Notes under the pieces: model-generated | The model's input: only the letters and a program-made list of their open reading frames with translations | Told to the model about the DNA's origin: nothing | The model's database searches: none | Shown here: positions 16,931-27,414 of the stretch, piece by piece | Numbering within the stretch: position 1 is the stretch's first letter | How the letters are laid out: every line of letters starts with the position of its first letter | Assembly: GCA_014860005.1 (NCBI GenBank) | Contig: JACZKP010000172.1 | Coordinates: forward strand, 1 to 64,000 | Length of the DNA: 64,000 nt | Direction: 5' to 3' | Source of the DNA: Verrucomicrobiota bacterium | GTDB lineage: Bacteria > Verrucomicrobiota > Verrucomicrobiae > Limisphaerales > UBA11358 | Made by a program: the position numbers and the translations under genes

Positions 16931-18148
16931 ATGAGCTACACCCACCACTACCTGGAATCCGAGAGCGCGGCGCAGGGCGTCGAGGTCAGCGTGCTGGTCA
17001 ATTGCCTGGTGCAGGACGCCATCCGGCTTGGCGCGAGTGATCTGCACATCGAGCCGTGGGAAAGTTCCATCGCGGTGCGCGCCCGGGTCAACGGCGTGCT
17101 CAGTGAAGTGGCGCACCTGCCGCTGGATTTCATGGACAAAATTTCCATGCGTTTCAAGGTCATGGCCAACCTCGTCACCTACCAGGCCGGCCTGCCGCAG
17201 GACGGCGCCGCGCTGGGCGGCCCGGAACTGGATAACGTGCAGTTGCGCATCTCCATTTTTCCCACCACCCGCGGCGAAAAGATCGTGGTGCGCCTGTTCG
17301 ATCCGCGCGACCGGCGGTTTGATCTGAACACGCTGGGGTTCGATGACTCGACATTGCACGGCCTGTTGCGGCTGCTCAAGCGGACGAGCGGATTGATTTT
17401 GTTCACCGGCCCGACCGGTTCCGGCAAGACCAGCACGATGTATTCATCGCTGTCTTATCTCATGCAACGCGACGGCACCAGTATCAGCCTTAGCACCGTC
17501 GAAGACCCGGTGGAGTTCAACCTGCCGATGGTGAGCCAGACGCAGGTCAATCCCGCGCAAGACTTCACGTACGCCAAGGCACTGCGCAGTTTGATGCGGC
17601 AGGACCCGGAAGTGGTCATGGTGGGCGAGATTCGCGACCCGGAAACGGCGGCCATCGCCGTGCAAGCCGGTCTGACCGGCCATCTGGTCATCAGCACGAT
17701 TCACTCCGGGGTTTCGGCCGGTGCGTTCACGCGGCTGATCAACATGGAAATCGAGCCATTCATGCTGGCGTCCAGCGTGCTCGGTGTGTTGGGGCTGCGC
17801 CTGGTGCGCCGCAACTGCGAGCATTGCCTCCAGCCTTATGAACCGGAGCCGAGTCAACTGAAGGTGGTGCCGGAATCCTCGTTGCCGGACGCGCAGTTCC
17901 GTCGCGGCGCCGGTTGTGAGCACTGCAATAACACCGGCTTCTCCGGCCGATTGCCGGTGACCGAACTGCTGGTCGTCAGCGAACCGTTTCGAGAAGCGGT
18001 GCTCAAAAAAATGCCCACCTCCGCCCTGGAGGACATCGCCATTCAACAAGGCATGCGCACTCTCTGGCAAAACGGACTGCATCGCGCGCTTACCGGTCAA
18101 ACCACGTTGGAAGAAACCGTCCGCGTGCTGGCCGCGGATATGATGTAG
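16931..18148 (+). CDS. GspE/PulE/PilB-family secretion or pilus ATPase
   Basis: 405 residues, shorter than full GspE/PilB (about 560) because the N1 domain is missing. The N2-like domain (QDAIRLGASDLHIEPWESSI) spans about 25-120. Walker A GPTGSGKT is near 160-167, the Asp box near 180-190 and Walker B VVMVGEIRDPETA near 230. A tetracysteine zinc site is CEHC near 297 and CEHC near 328. These hexameric cytoplasmic ATPases power type II secretion or type IV pilus assembly. No other assembly genes adjoin it; the only possible partner in the window is the pseudopilin at 31952. Confidence 0.9.
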   Translation: MSYTHHYLESESAAQGVEVSVLVNCLVQDAIRLGASDLHIEPWESSIAVRARVNGVLSEVAHLPLDFMDKISMRFKVMANLVTYQAGLPQDGAALGGPELDNVQLRISIFPTTRGEKIVVRLFDPRDRRFDLNTLGFDDSTLHGLLRLLKRTSGLILFTGPTGSGKTSTMYSSLSYLMQRDGTSISLSTVEDPVEFNLPMVSQTQVNPAQDFTYAKALRSLMRQDPEVVMVGEIRDPETAAIAVQAGLTGHLVISTIHSGVSAGAFTRLINMEIEPFMLASSVLGVLGLRLVRRNCEHCLQPYEPEPSQLKVVPESSLPDAQFRRGAGCEHCNNTGFSGRLPVTELLVVSEPFREAVLKKMPTSALEDIAIQQGMRTLWQNGLHRALTGQTTLEETVRVLAADMM

Positions 18149-18269
18149 CCGCCGCCGTGAGGAGGCGGAATCGAGCGGAGTGTTGGAGAGGCTGGATTGG
18201 TGGACAAGAGAATCGCGAATCGGCTCGTTGCGACAGCGCGTTGGAGCGGTATGCTTTTCGAACAAACAA

Positions 18270-19097
18270 ATGAACAACCAACCCGCACATCAGACTTCCC
18301 GCCGCGACTGGCTGCGGCGCAGCGCCGGGACCTTGCTGGCGCTCGGAGCGTGGCCCGGCTGCGCCCGTTGGTCGAGCAATGGCCGGGGCGGCGACTTCAG
18401 TTTCGTGGTCCTCAACGACACGCATTTTCAAAGTCCGGAATGTCCGGAATGGTTCGCGCGCGTGCGCGCCAGTCTCCGAACGCACCAGCCGCGGCCGGAG
18501 TTTTGCCTGATGGTGGGCGACCTGGCCGAACACGGCACAGCCGCCGAACTGGGTGGCATGCACGACGTGCTGCGCTCTATGCCAATGCCCTTTCACGCCA
18601 TCATCGGCAATCATGATTATGTTTCCGACACGGACCGGTCAGTGTGGGATAAACTGTTTCCCCGCAGTCTAAACTATGAATTCGTTCATCGCGGCTGGCG
18701 GTTCATTGGCTTGGATTCGAGCGAAGGCACCAAGTACAACCAGACCCGGATTCAACCCGCTACACTCGGCTGGCTTGATGACCGGCTGCCGAAATTGGAT
18801 CGCGCCACGCCCACGGTGGTGTTCACGCACTTTCCATTGGGGGCTGGCGTGCGTTATCGGCCAGTAAACGCCGACGACCTCCTCGCCCGGCTGCTGGACT
18901 TCAATCTCGTAGCGGTGTTCAACGGCCACTTCCACGGCTTCACGGAACGGCGATCCGGCCCGGCCACGCTCACGACAAATCGTTGCTGCTCGATCAGCCG
19001 CGGCAACCATGACGGCACCACGGAGAAAGGCTACTTCCTCTGCACGGCGCAGGCCGGCGTAATTCAGCGCGAGTTTGTCGAGGTGAAGCCGGCGTGA
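18270..19097 (+). CDS. Tat-exported calcineurin-like metallophosphoesterase
   Basis: The ATG at 18270 gives 275 residues; the longer frame upstream looks non-coding. The N-terminus has a twin-arginine signal, SRRDWLRRSAGTLLALGAW, and could be lipidated at PGCA. All metallophosphoesterase motifs follow in order: VVLNDTHF (D-x-H), VGDLAEHG (GDxxxxG), IGNHDY (GNHD), VVFTHFPLGAG and NGHFHGF (GHxH). It probably hydrolyses phosphate mono- or diesters in the periplasm with a dinuclear metal centre that is loaded before Tat export. It stands alone. Confidence 0.85.
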   Translation: MNNQPAHQTSRRDWLRRSAGTLLALGAWPGCARWSSNGRGGDFSFVVLNDTHFQSPECPEWFARVRASLRTHQPRPEFCLMVGDLAEHGTAAELGGMHDVLRSMPMPFHAIIGNHDYVSDTDRSVWDKLFPRSLNYEFVHRGWRFIGLDSSEGTKYNQTRIQPATLGWLDDRLPKLDRATPTVVFTHFPLGAGVRYRPVNADDLLARLLDFNLVAVFNGHFHGFTERRSGPATLTTNRCCSISRGNHDGTTEKGYFLCTAQAGVIQREFVEVKPA

Positions 19098-19285
19098 GGG
19101 CCGGTGGAGGCGATTGTCTGGATTCGTCGAACCATTACCTGAACGGCAGCCGCTTCCCACGCGGGTTCACCCTGCGGCCACCGCGTCTTGCGCACCCGGC
19201 CAATCCGGCGGGAGGAATTCTCCGGCAACGCGCCTGGATGGATAACGAGCATGACACCGCGCGCGTTTTGCGGTAAAACCCCGCC

Positions 19286-22200
19286 ATGCCGAGTCTGGAA
19301 CTCAAGCCCACGCATAAGGTTGTCGCGGTGTATTACGACAATCTCGCCAAGTTTGCCAAACTCGGCATCAAGCACGAAGGCGCGGTCCGCTCCGCCTTCC
19401 AGGAACTGCTTGAATCCTGTGCCCGCCAGTTCGATTGGAAACTCGTCCCCGAATACCGCATCAAACGCAAAAGCCAAGCCGACGCGTCAGCCGACGGCGC
19501 CTTGCTCGACCACTACGGCCTCAACCACGGCCTGTGGGAAGCCAAGGACTCCGCTGACGACCTCGACAAGGAAATCAAACACAAGTTCTCCGTCGGTTAC
19601 CCAAAACAGAACATCCTGTTCTGGCAGCCGGATCGCGCCGTGTTGTACCAGAACAGCGAACGGTTTTACGAAGCTGACCTGACCAAACCCGAAGACCTCG
19701 TCCACGTCCTCACGCTGTTTCTGGAATTCGCGCCGCCCGCGATCGCGGAATGGGAAAAGGCCGTCGAGGAATTCCGCGACAAAGTCCCGCAGATCGGGGC
19801 GAGCCTCAAAGCCCTCATCGAAAAGGAACGCCAGACCAACAAGAAATTCATCGCCGCGTTTGAAGATTTCTGCTCGCTCTGCCGTGGCTCGCTGAATCCC
19901 AACATCTCCATCGAAGCCGTCGAGGAGATGATCATCCAGCACATCCTCACTGAGCGCATCTTCCGCAAAATCTTCGACGTCGCCGATTTCATCTCGCGCA
20001 ACGTCATCGCCCAGGAGATTGAAAAACTCATCACCGCCCTCAACTCCCGTGTCTTCAGCCGCGACGATTTCAGCAGGAGCCTGGAACATTTCTACGGCGC
20101 GATTGAAAACGCCGCCGCCACCATCACCGATTTCCACGAGAAGCAGACCTTCCTCAACACCGTCTATGAACGCTTCTTTCAGGGCTTCTGCGTGAAGGTG
20201 GCCGACACGCACGGCATCGTTTATACGCCGCAACCGCTCGTGAACTTCATGGTCGCCAGCGTCGAGCACGTGCTCAAGGCGGAATTCGGCAAGACCCTCG
20301 CCGACCGCGATGTTCACATCCTCGACCCCTTCACCGGCACCGGCAATTTCATCGTCAACATCATGCGGCACATCCCGAAGACCGCGCTGCCGCACAAGTT
20401 CGCACAGGAACTCCACTGCAACGAGATCATGCTCCTGCCTTATTACGTGGCCTCGATGAACATCGAGCACGCTTACTACGAGGCCACCAGCAAATACGAA
20501 CCGTTTGAGGGCGTCTGCCTCGTGGACACGTTCCAGACGGCTGATGTCGAAGTGGCCTACGCGCTGGGGGAAAGGCGTACACAGAATTTGATGGCATACT
20601 TCAATCCCGAAAACTCAAAACGCATCAACCGCCAATTGGCAGCGCCAATCAGAGTGATTATTGCAAATCCTCCATACAATGCTGGCCAAGCCGATGAAAA
20701 CGATAACAACAAAAACCGCAAATATCCTGAACTCGACCGGCGGGTGAGTGTCACCTATGGCGAATCTTCTAGCGCGACTCTTCTTCGGAAGCTTGCAGAC
20801 CCTTATGTAAAGGCCATTCGTTACGCCAGTGATCGCATTGGCGACACCGGCGTCGTGTGCTTCGTCAACAACAACAGCTTCGTCGAGGAAAGAACTTTCG
20901 ACGGAATGCGCAAAGAACTGGCCAGAGATTTCGACGAGATTTATGTGCTCGATTTAGGGGGCAACGTGCGGAAGAACCCGAAGCTGTCCGGGACAACGCA
21001 CAATGTCTTTGGCATTCAAGTTGGGGTGAGCATCAATCTGTTCATCCGCCTGCCACGGAAAGGCGGCAAGGTGCGAAAGGCCAGAATTTATCTTCATCAG
21101 GTCGGGCGTGATTGGCGCAGGGAAGAGAAATGTGCCTTCCTCGACAAGGCTTACTCCATTGCTGGGATGAAATGGAAAAAACTAGACCCCGACGCCAAAG
21201 GCAATTGGATCACGAACGAAAACGATGAAGAATTCGCATCGTTTCTGCCAATCGGCAGCAAGGATGCCAAGGCGGGCACGAGTGTGGACACTGTTTTCCG
21301 CACCTACTCGCTTGGTGTTTCCACCAATCGCGACGGCGTGGTTTATGATTTTGATGCGAAACGGCTCGCCAAGCGCGTTGAACAATTCGCCGACGATTAC
21401 AATGCCGAACTAAACCGGTGGAAAACAAAAGCCAAGCCGCCGAAAGACCCGAAGGAACTGATTCGATACCTTGATGGCTTTGTCAGTTACGATAAAATTA
21501 AATGGAGTCGGAATTTGAAACGGTGGTTTAGGCAGGGAGACGAGTTGAAGTTTCGACCTTCGGATGTTCGCATTACCTCTTATCGCCCGTTCACTCGGCT
21601 GAAGCTGCATTATGCGCGGATGTTTGTGGACGAGTTCGGTTCAACCCACGAATTTTTCCCGACGGTTAAATCTGAAAAGGAGAATCTCTTAATCCTTTGT
21701 CCGAGTGGAGGCGGTCGCAGCCCGTTCTGGAGTTATTCGACAAGCCAAATTCCCAATTTGAACTTTGTCTCAATTGATTCCGCACAATGCTTCCCGCTGT
21801 TCACCTATTCCATAGACGGCAAGGAGCGGCGCGACAACATCACGCCCAAGGCGCTGACGCTGTTCCAGATTTTCTACGGCGACGACGACATCACGCGGGC
21901 CGACATTTTCCATTACGTCTATGCGCTGTTGCATCATCCCGCCTACCGCACCCGCTACGCCGAGAATCTGAAACGCGAACTCCCGCGCATCCCCTTCATC
22001 GGTCGTAGCGGCGCTCTGCCGAGCGCCGCTACGTTCTTCCCCCTTTCCGCCGTCGAGAAAATGCAGGGCGACGCCAAACCTGATCACGACCCCAAAGCCA
22101 GCGCCAAACTGTTCCACGCCTTCGCCGCCGCCGGCAAGAAACTCGCCGACCTGCACGTGAATTACGAATCCGCCAAAGAGTTTCCGCTCCAGCGGCAGGA

Positions 22201-22519
22201 AAACAAAGCCGTCAAACTCGACTGGCGCGTGGAGGCGATGAAGTTGAGCAAAGACAAGGCGTCGCTGTTCTACAACGATTTCCTGACCTTGAGCGGCATC
22301 CCGCCGGAAGTGTTCGATTACCGCCTCGGCAACCGCAGCGCGCTCGAATGGGTGATAGACCAATACCGCGTCAGCAAAGACGACAACGGCAACATCGCCA
22401 GCGACCCGAACCGCCTGGACGACGAGCAATACATCCTCCGCCTCATCGGCCAAGTCATAAACGTGAGTCTTGAGACGGTGAAGCTGGTGAAGGGGCTGCC
22501 GGAGCTAGTGTTTGATTAG
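19286..22519 (+). CDS. Single-chain restriction-methyltransferase (type IIG / helicase-less type ISP-like)
   Basis: 1077 residues. An N-terminal PD-(D/E)xK nuclease-like domain has ADGALLDHYG (D70 or D75) and GLWEAKD (E85, K87). A helical coupler spans about 130-300. A gamma-type N6-adenine methyltransferase domain follows with SAM motif ILDPFTGTGNF near 345 and catalytic IIANPPYNAGQ near 458-468. A long C-terminal part probably recognises the target. Type ISP enzymes such as LlaBIII carry a helicase between nuclease and coupler; here none is seen, which points to cutting near the site without translocation. No separate methylase or specificity gene is adjacent. A 30-base palindrome adds about ten residues near 907-916. 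Confidence 0.8.
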   Translation: MPSLELKPTHKVVAVYYDNLAKFAKLGIKHEGAVRSAFQELLESCARQFDWKLVPEYRIKRKSQADASADGALLDHYGLNHGLWEAKDSADDLDKEIKHKFSVGYPKQNILFWQPDRAVLYQNSERFYEADLTKPEDLVHVLTLFLEFAPPAIAEWEKAVEEFRDKVPQIGASLKALIEKERQTNKKFIAAFEDFCSLCRGSLNPNISIEAVEEMIIQHILTERIFRKIFDVADFISRNVIAQEIEKLITALNSRVFSRDDFSRSLEHFYGAIENAAATITDFHEKQTFLNTVYERFFQGFCVKVADTHGIVYTPQPLVNFMVASVEHVLKAEFGKTLADRDVHILDPFTGTGNFIVNIMRHIPKTALPHKFAQELHCNEIMLLPYYVASMNIEHAYYEATSKYEPFEGVCLVDTFQTADVEVAYALGERRTQNLMAYFNPENSKRINRQLAAPIRVIIANPPYNAGQADENDNNKNRKYPELDRRVSVTYGESSSATLLRKLADPYVKAIRYASDRIGDTGVVCFVNNNSFVEERTFDGMRKELARDFDEIYVLDLGGNVRKNPKLSGTTHNVFGIQVGVSINLFIRLPRKGGKVRKARIYLHQVGRDWRREEKCAFLDKAYSIAGMKWKKLDPDAKGNWITNENDEEFASFLPIGSKDAKAGTSVDTVFRTYSLGVSTNRDGVVYDFDAKRLAKRVEQFADDYNAELNRWKTKAKPPKDPKELIRYLDGFVSYDKIKWSRNLKRWFRQGDELKFRPSDVRITSYRPFTRLKLHYARMFVDEFGSTHEFFPTVKSEKENLLILCPSGGGRSPFWSYSTSQIPNLNFVSIDSAQCFPLFTYSIDGKERRDNITPKALTLFQIFYGDDDITRADIFHYVYALLHHPAYRTRYAENLKRELPRIPFIGRSGALPSAATFFPLSAVEKMQGDAKPDHDPKASAKLFHAFAAAGKKLADLHVNYESAKEFPLQRQENKAVKLDWRVEAMKLSKDKASLFYNDFLTLSGIPPEVFDYRLGNRSALEWVIDQYRVSKDDNGNIASDPNRLDDEQYILRLIGQVINVSLETVKLVKGLPELVFD
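22004..22033. repeat. Perfect 13-bp-stem palindrome inside the restriction-modification gene
   Basis: CGTAGCGGCGCTC, loop TGCC, GAGCGCCGCTACG. It is read in frame as GRSGALPSAAT within the C-terminal region. The sequence has the form of the intergenic palindromes of this genome rather than of ordinary codons. Confidence 0.8.
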
Positions 22520-22635
22520 CGCAGTCTGGGAGGTGGAGCTTCGCCAATGCCTGGCAACAGGAGGATTGGGAATTCCGCGTGACACTTTCGGCAGGTGCGC
22601 CTACGGTGCGGGTGAATCGCAACCGAGGGACTGCC

Positions 22636-24015
22636 ATGAAACCAGATTACCAAGACACCGCTGTTTCGCCCGCTCAAAAGCCAAATCTCACCCGTCGTGA
22701 ATTCATAGTCCGCAGTGGCGCCGCCGTGGCCGGCTCGGCGCTGGCCGGCGTAGCCCTGCCGCACGTTCACGCAGCGGAGGATGGCACCATCCGGCTGGCG
22801 CTCATTGGTTGCGGTGGCCGCGGCAGTGGCGCGGCGGCGGACGCCTTCGAGTCCCCCCATGGCCCGGTCAAGCTGGTGGCGATGGCGGATTTATTTCCGC
22901 AGCGGCTGGAGCGCTCTTACGCAGCGCTGCATGCAAAGTACGCCGCGCAGATGGATGTGCCGCAGGAAAGGCGGTTCCTTGGCTTCGACGCGTATCGCCG
23001 GGCGATTGACTGCCTGCGGCCAGGCGACGTGGCGATGTTGACCGGTTACGCGGGCTTTCGTCCCGGCCAGCTCGAATACGCCGTGGCCAGGGGCGTAAAT
23101 GTGTTTATGGAAAAATCCTTTGGCGCGGACGCACCCGGCTTGCGCCGGGTCATCCAGGCCGGGGCCGAGGCGGAAAAGAAGAACTTGAAGATCGCGGCGG
23201 GTCTGCAATGCCGGCACTCGGTGAACCGCCATGAATTGCTGCGCCGGATGCACGACGGTGAACTGGGCGAGGTGCATCTGATTCGCGGTTACCGCATGCA
23301 ACCCGTGGGCGTCCTGGGCCGGCGGCCCGCGCCGGAGAAGGAACTGCACTGGCAGGTGCGCAACTTTGTGCATTTCCTGTGGGTGTCGGGCGGGTTGTTC
23401 GCCGAGATGAACATCCACCAGATTGACGAGTTTTGTTGGATCAAGGATGCGTATCCGGTGACGGCCCATGCCATCGCAGGGCGCGCGCCCAACAGCAAGG
23501 ATTGCAGCCAGAATCTGGATTCGTTCACCATCGAATGGACCTTTCCGGACGGCGCGAAGGCGTTGCACGTGGTACGCTGGCTGCCCAATTGTCACAACGA
23601 GTTTGCGACTTACATTCACGGGACCAAGTGCGCGGCACAGTTCTCCGGTCCGAGCCACGTCGGCACGGTTCACCGCTACAAGGATCAACGCTGCGCACCG
23701 GACAACATCGCCTGGCGTGCCCCCAAGGAAGTGGCAACGCCCTGGCAGGCGGAGTGGAACAATCTGCTGGAGGCCATCCGCCAGGACAAACCGCACAACG
23801 AAGCGAAGCGCGCAGCGTTGTCGAACGTGGCTGACCTTATGGGCCGCGCGGCAGCCCACACGGGCCGGGTGATCACTTGGGACGAAATGATGGCCTCGAA
23901 TTTCCAGTTCTGCCCCAATATTGACAGTCTGACCGACGACAGTGCGCCACCCATTCAGCCGGACGCGCAAGGACGTTATCCGGTGCCCGTGCCGGGCGAG
24001 TGGAATGAGGTGTGA
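22636..24015 (+). CDS. Tat-exported Gfo/Idh/MocA family oxidoreductase
   Basis: The ATG at 22636 gives 459 residues. A twin-arginine signal TRREFIVRSGAAVAGSALAG leads to a Rossmann fold starting IRLALIGCGGRGSGAA near residue 52. The family catalytic region shows VFMEKSFGADAP in place of the common EKP. The C-terminal Gfo/Idh/MocA alpha/beta domain follows. Exported members are typical of Verrucomicrobiota and Planctomycetes, and characterised relatives oxidise or rearrange sugars or glycosides with tightly bound NAD(P). The substrate is unknown. It follows the restriction gene by 116 bases but need not be co-transcribed. Confidence 0.88.
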   Translation: MKPDYQDTAVSPAQKPNLTRREFIVRSGAAVAGSALAGVALPHVHAAEDGTIRLALIGCGGRGSGAAADAFESPHGPVKLVAMADLFPQRLERSYAALHAKYAAQMDVPQERRFLGFDAYRRAIDCLRPGDVAMLTGYAGFRPGQLEYAVARGVNVFMEKSFGADAPGLRRVIQAGAEAEKKNLKIAAGLQCRHSVNRHELLRRMHDGELGEVHLIRGYRMQPVGVLGRRPAPEKELHWQVRNFVHFLWVSGGLFAEMNIHQIDEFCWIKDAYPVTAHAIAGRAPNSKDCSQNLDSFTIEWTFPDGAKALHVVRWLPNCHNEFATYIHGTKCAAQFSGPSHVGTVHRYKDQRCAPDNIAWRAPKEVATPWQAEWNNLLEAIRQDKPHNEAKRAALSNVADLMGRAAAHTGRVITWDEMMASNFQFCPNIDSLTDDSAPPIQPDAQGRYPVPVPGEWNEV

Positions 24016-24131
24016 GGGGCAAGTGCGCGAAAAACCGAACACCAAACTCCAAAATCCAAGTCTTGGCATCCGGCGAACCGGCGACGAAACGGGTGACTCG
24101 TGGGCTCGCCGCCGGCTCGCATCGAAAGGTT

Positions 24132-25040
24132 TCAGGGATAATATTCCGGCACGAACGTCTGCTCGCTGAACGGAGGGCGAATATAGCCCTTGTCCGGAGC
24201 GCGCGGCAGTAATTTGGCCGGTTTTGGCGTGAGGTCTTCGTAGGGAATTTGCGCCAGCAGGTGACGAATGCAGTTGAGACGCGCCCGTTTCTTGTTGTCC
24301 GCATTGACGGCGTACCACGGAGATTGCTTGATATCGGTATAAGCCATCATCTGATCCTTGGCTCGCGAGTAATGTTCCCAGTGCCGTCTGGATTCAAGAT
24401 CCATGGGACTGAGTTTCCAGCGCTTGGTGGGATCGTGGATGCGGTCCTGGAAACGCCGTTCCTGTTCCTCGTCGCTGACGGAGAACCAGTATTTGATGAG
24501 GAGGATTCCCGACCGGATCAACATCCGCTCGAACTCCGGGCAGGAGTGGAGGAACTCCTGGTATTCGCTTTCGGTGCAGAAACCCATGACGTGCTCAACG
24601 CCGGCGCGATTGTACCAACTGCGGTCGAAAAGGACCATTTCCCCTGCCGCCGGGAGGTGAGCGGCGTAACGCTGGAAATACCACTGCGTCTTCTCCCGAT
24701 CGGTGGGAGTTCCCAAGGCGACGACACGGCAGACGCGCGGGTTCATTCGTTGAATGATCCGTTTGATGGTTCCGCCCTTGCCAGCGGCATCGCGTCCTTC
24801 GAAGAGGACCACGACCTTAAGGCGCTTATGCCTGACCCATTCCTGCAGCTTGACCAACTCGATCTGCAGCCGCTTGAGTTCCTTGTTGTAGCGTTTGTTC
24901 TTGATCGGGCGCGCCGTGCGGTCGGACTGGTCCGTAGCGTGGCCATTGCCATTTCGTGTGATGGCAGATGATAACCAAGCGGCGTTGGCAACCCCGTTGC
25001 CCGTGCGCTTGGTCTCCCGTTGTTTTTGCTTTTTTGCCAT
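24132..25040 (-). CDS. ppk2: Polyphosphate kinase 2
   Basis: 302 residues, usual for single-domain PPK2. A basic N-terminal tail of about 50 residues precedes the kinase core. Walker A is VVLFEGRDAAGKGGTI near residues 76-91, and the lid and Walker B region reads MVLFDRSWYNRAGVEHVMGF near 134-154. PPK2 enzymes transfer phosphate between polyphosphate and nucleoside mono- or diphosphates. The class (ADP or AMP phosphorylating) cannot be decided by eye. The start ATG at 25040 is clear. It stands alone, divergent from the isomerase-like gene at 25243. Confidence 0.92.
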   Translation of the reverse strand: MAKKQKQRETKRTGNGVANAAWLSSAITRNGNGHATDQSDRTARPIKNKRYNKELKRLQIELVKLQEWVRHKRLKVVVLFEGRDAAGKGGTIKRIIQRMNPRVCRVVALGTPTDREKTQWYFQRYAAHLPAAGEMVLFDRSWYNRAGVEHVMGFCTESEYQEFLHSCPEFERMLIRSGILLIKYWFSVSDEEQERRFQDRIHDPTKRWKLSPMDLESRRHWEHYSRAKDQMMAYTDIKQSPWYAVNADNKKRARLNCIRHLLAQIPYEDLTPKPAKLLPRAPDKGYIRPPFSEQTFVPEYYP

Positions 25041-25242
25041 CTGGTGACTCCTTCTGACTTATCGGCGAAAAGCGCGGAGGCTTTAGGAATCATCTTCAGC
25101 AGATGAATTGGGTTTCGAGACCAGATCCGCCCGTCACTGAAAAACCGCCAGCACATCACAACGGCCGATGGCCGATAGATTTCCATTGCCACCGGAAAAG
25201 CGCCCCTGTTAGCGTCCTGACGGTTTTCGAGAGGACAAAATT

Positions 25243-26292
<1,050 letters not shown>

Positions 26293-26317
26293 TAACGCCT
26301 GACTGCCGGACGGGATT

Positions 26318-26333
26318 CCGCTGTTCGCAGCGG
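26318..26333 (+). terminator. UUCG-capped hairpin with following T-rich run
   Basis: CCGCTG TTCG CAGCGG, 25 bases after the isomerase-like gene stop, followed within 8 bases by TTTTCTTT. A six-pair stem with a stable UUCG loop makes a good candidate intrinsic terminator. Confidence 0.6.
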
Positions 26334-26353
26334 CATCGCGCTTTTCTTTAAAC

Positions 26354-26390
26354 GGCCGGTTGCCGCCCGCTGCACGCGGGGTAACCGGCC
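26354..26390. repeat. Second hairpin, GGCCGGTT arms
   Basis: GGCCGGTT and AACCGGCC pair around an inner CCCGC/GCGGG stem. It comes shortly after the UUCG hairpin and upstream of the DUF5684 gene. Either a second terminator or a palindromic repeat. Confidence 0.45.
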
Positions 26391-26485
26391 AATTTGCTTT
26401 TCACGCCGGGCGCGTGGCATGGCGCGTGCAAAACGTGCCTTCGTGCCTTCGGATGAAACAAGCTTGGAATCCTAGAATAACGCCT

Positions 26486-27286
26486 ATGAAACACGTTCAG
26501 ACTCCCCGTTTCGCCACCATCGGGCTGGTTTGGCTGGCGCTGGTTCTCCTGAGCACCCGCCCGGCAATGAGTGCGCCGCACTTGGAGCAGAAGTTTGACA
26601 TGCTCGAAACCAAGACAGGAACGTACACAAATGTGACGGTGACGGCGAAGAACGAGGAGTGGATTTTTGTGATCCATGCGGGCGGCATGGGTAATGTGAA
26701 GATTGCCGACCTCACGGATGACTCGCTGATCAAACTGGGTTACGCCACGCCGGAGAAACCCAAATCCGCGCAGGACCTGGGGCCGGCGATGCAGGCGTTG
26801 GCGGAGTTGAATCTGCCTCCCATGGAGGAAGTGCAACAAACCTGGCGCACCGAAGGCGCGGAGGCGGCGATGAATCTGTTTTCGAAAACGGATTTGTTCT
26901 CCGCCTTGGCGCCACTCTGGCCGGTCCTCGCAGTGCTCGGTGTGGTTTATCTGCTCTTCTGCTATTGCTGCCAGTTGATCTGCCGCAAAACTCACACCTC
27001 GCCCGGGCCGCTGGTCTGGGTACCGATCCTGCAAATTATTCCGCTGCTGCGCGCCGCCGGCATGTCCCGCATGTGGTTGCTTGCCTTCTTTGTGCCCGTG
27101 CTCAACCTGATCGCGCAGATCATTTGGTATGTGAAGATCGTCCAAGCCCGCGGCAAGGGACCGTTGTTGGTGCTCTGGCTCGTGCTCCCGTTTACCAGCC
27201 CGTTCGCGTTCCTCTACCTGGCTTTCTCCAGTGCCGCACCGGTGGAGATCGAGCGGGTAGGCCCGTTGGTTTTGGAGACTGCGTAA
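26486..27286 (+). CDS. DUF5684-like membrane protein with N-terminal signal
   Basis: The ATG at 26486 gives 266 residues; the longer frame upstream crosses a hairpin and is rejected. There is a signal-like segment at residues 8-30, then a soluble domain (30-135) that starts LEQKFDMLETKTGTYTNVTV. Four to five membrane segments follow, including PLVWVPILQIIPLLRAAGMS, WLLAFFVPVLNLIAQIIWYV and LVLPFTSPFAFLYLAF. That last part matches the small DUF5684-type membrane domain. Function is unknown. The periplasmic domain looks like a short SH3-like or regulator domain but is not identified. Confidence 0.7.
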   Translation: MKHVQTPRFATIGLVWLALVLLSTRPAMSAPHLEQKFDMLETKTGTYTNVTVTAKNEEWIFVIHAGGMGNVKIADLTDDSLIKLGYATPEKPKSAQDLGPAMQALAELNLPPMEEVQQTWRTEGAEAAMNLFSKTDLFSALAPLWPVLAVLGVVYLLFCYCCQLICRKTHTSPGPLVWVPILQIIPLLRAAGMSRMWLLAFFVPVLNLIAQIIWYVKIVQARGKGPLLVLWLVLPFTSPFAFLYLAFSSAAPVEIERVGPLVLETA

Positions 27287-27414
27287 GCCTGCCCGGGCGT
27301 TCCGCCCGCTTCTGATATCTGTCGCCGCCGCTCCTGTGGGCTGGGTTTTCTGTCTGTTTCGTCTTGCCTCCGGATTAGCAAAGCGATTTGCTATCGCCGC
27401 AACAACATTACGCT

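Noticed and set aside
19487..20470. 327-codon open frame antisense to the restriction enzyme
   Set aside because: Same reason: a shadow of a gene with clear domains.
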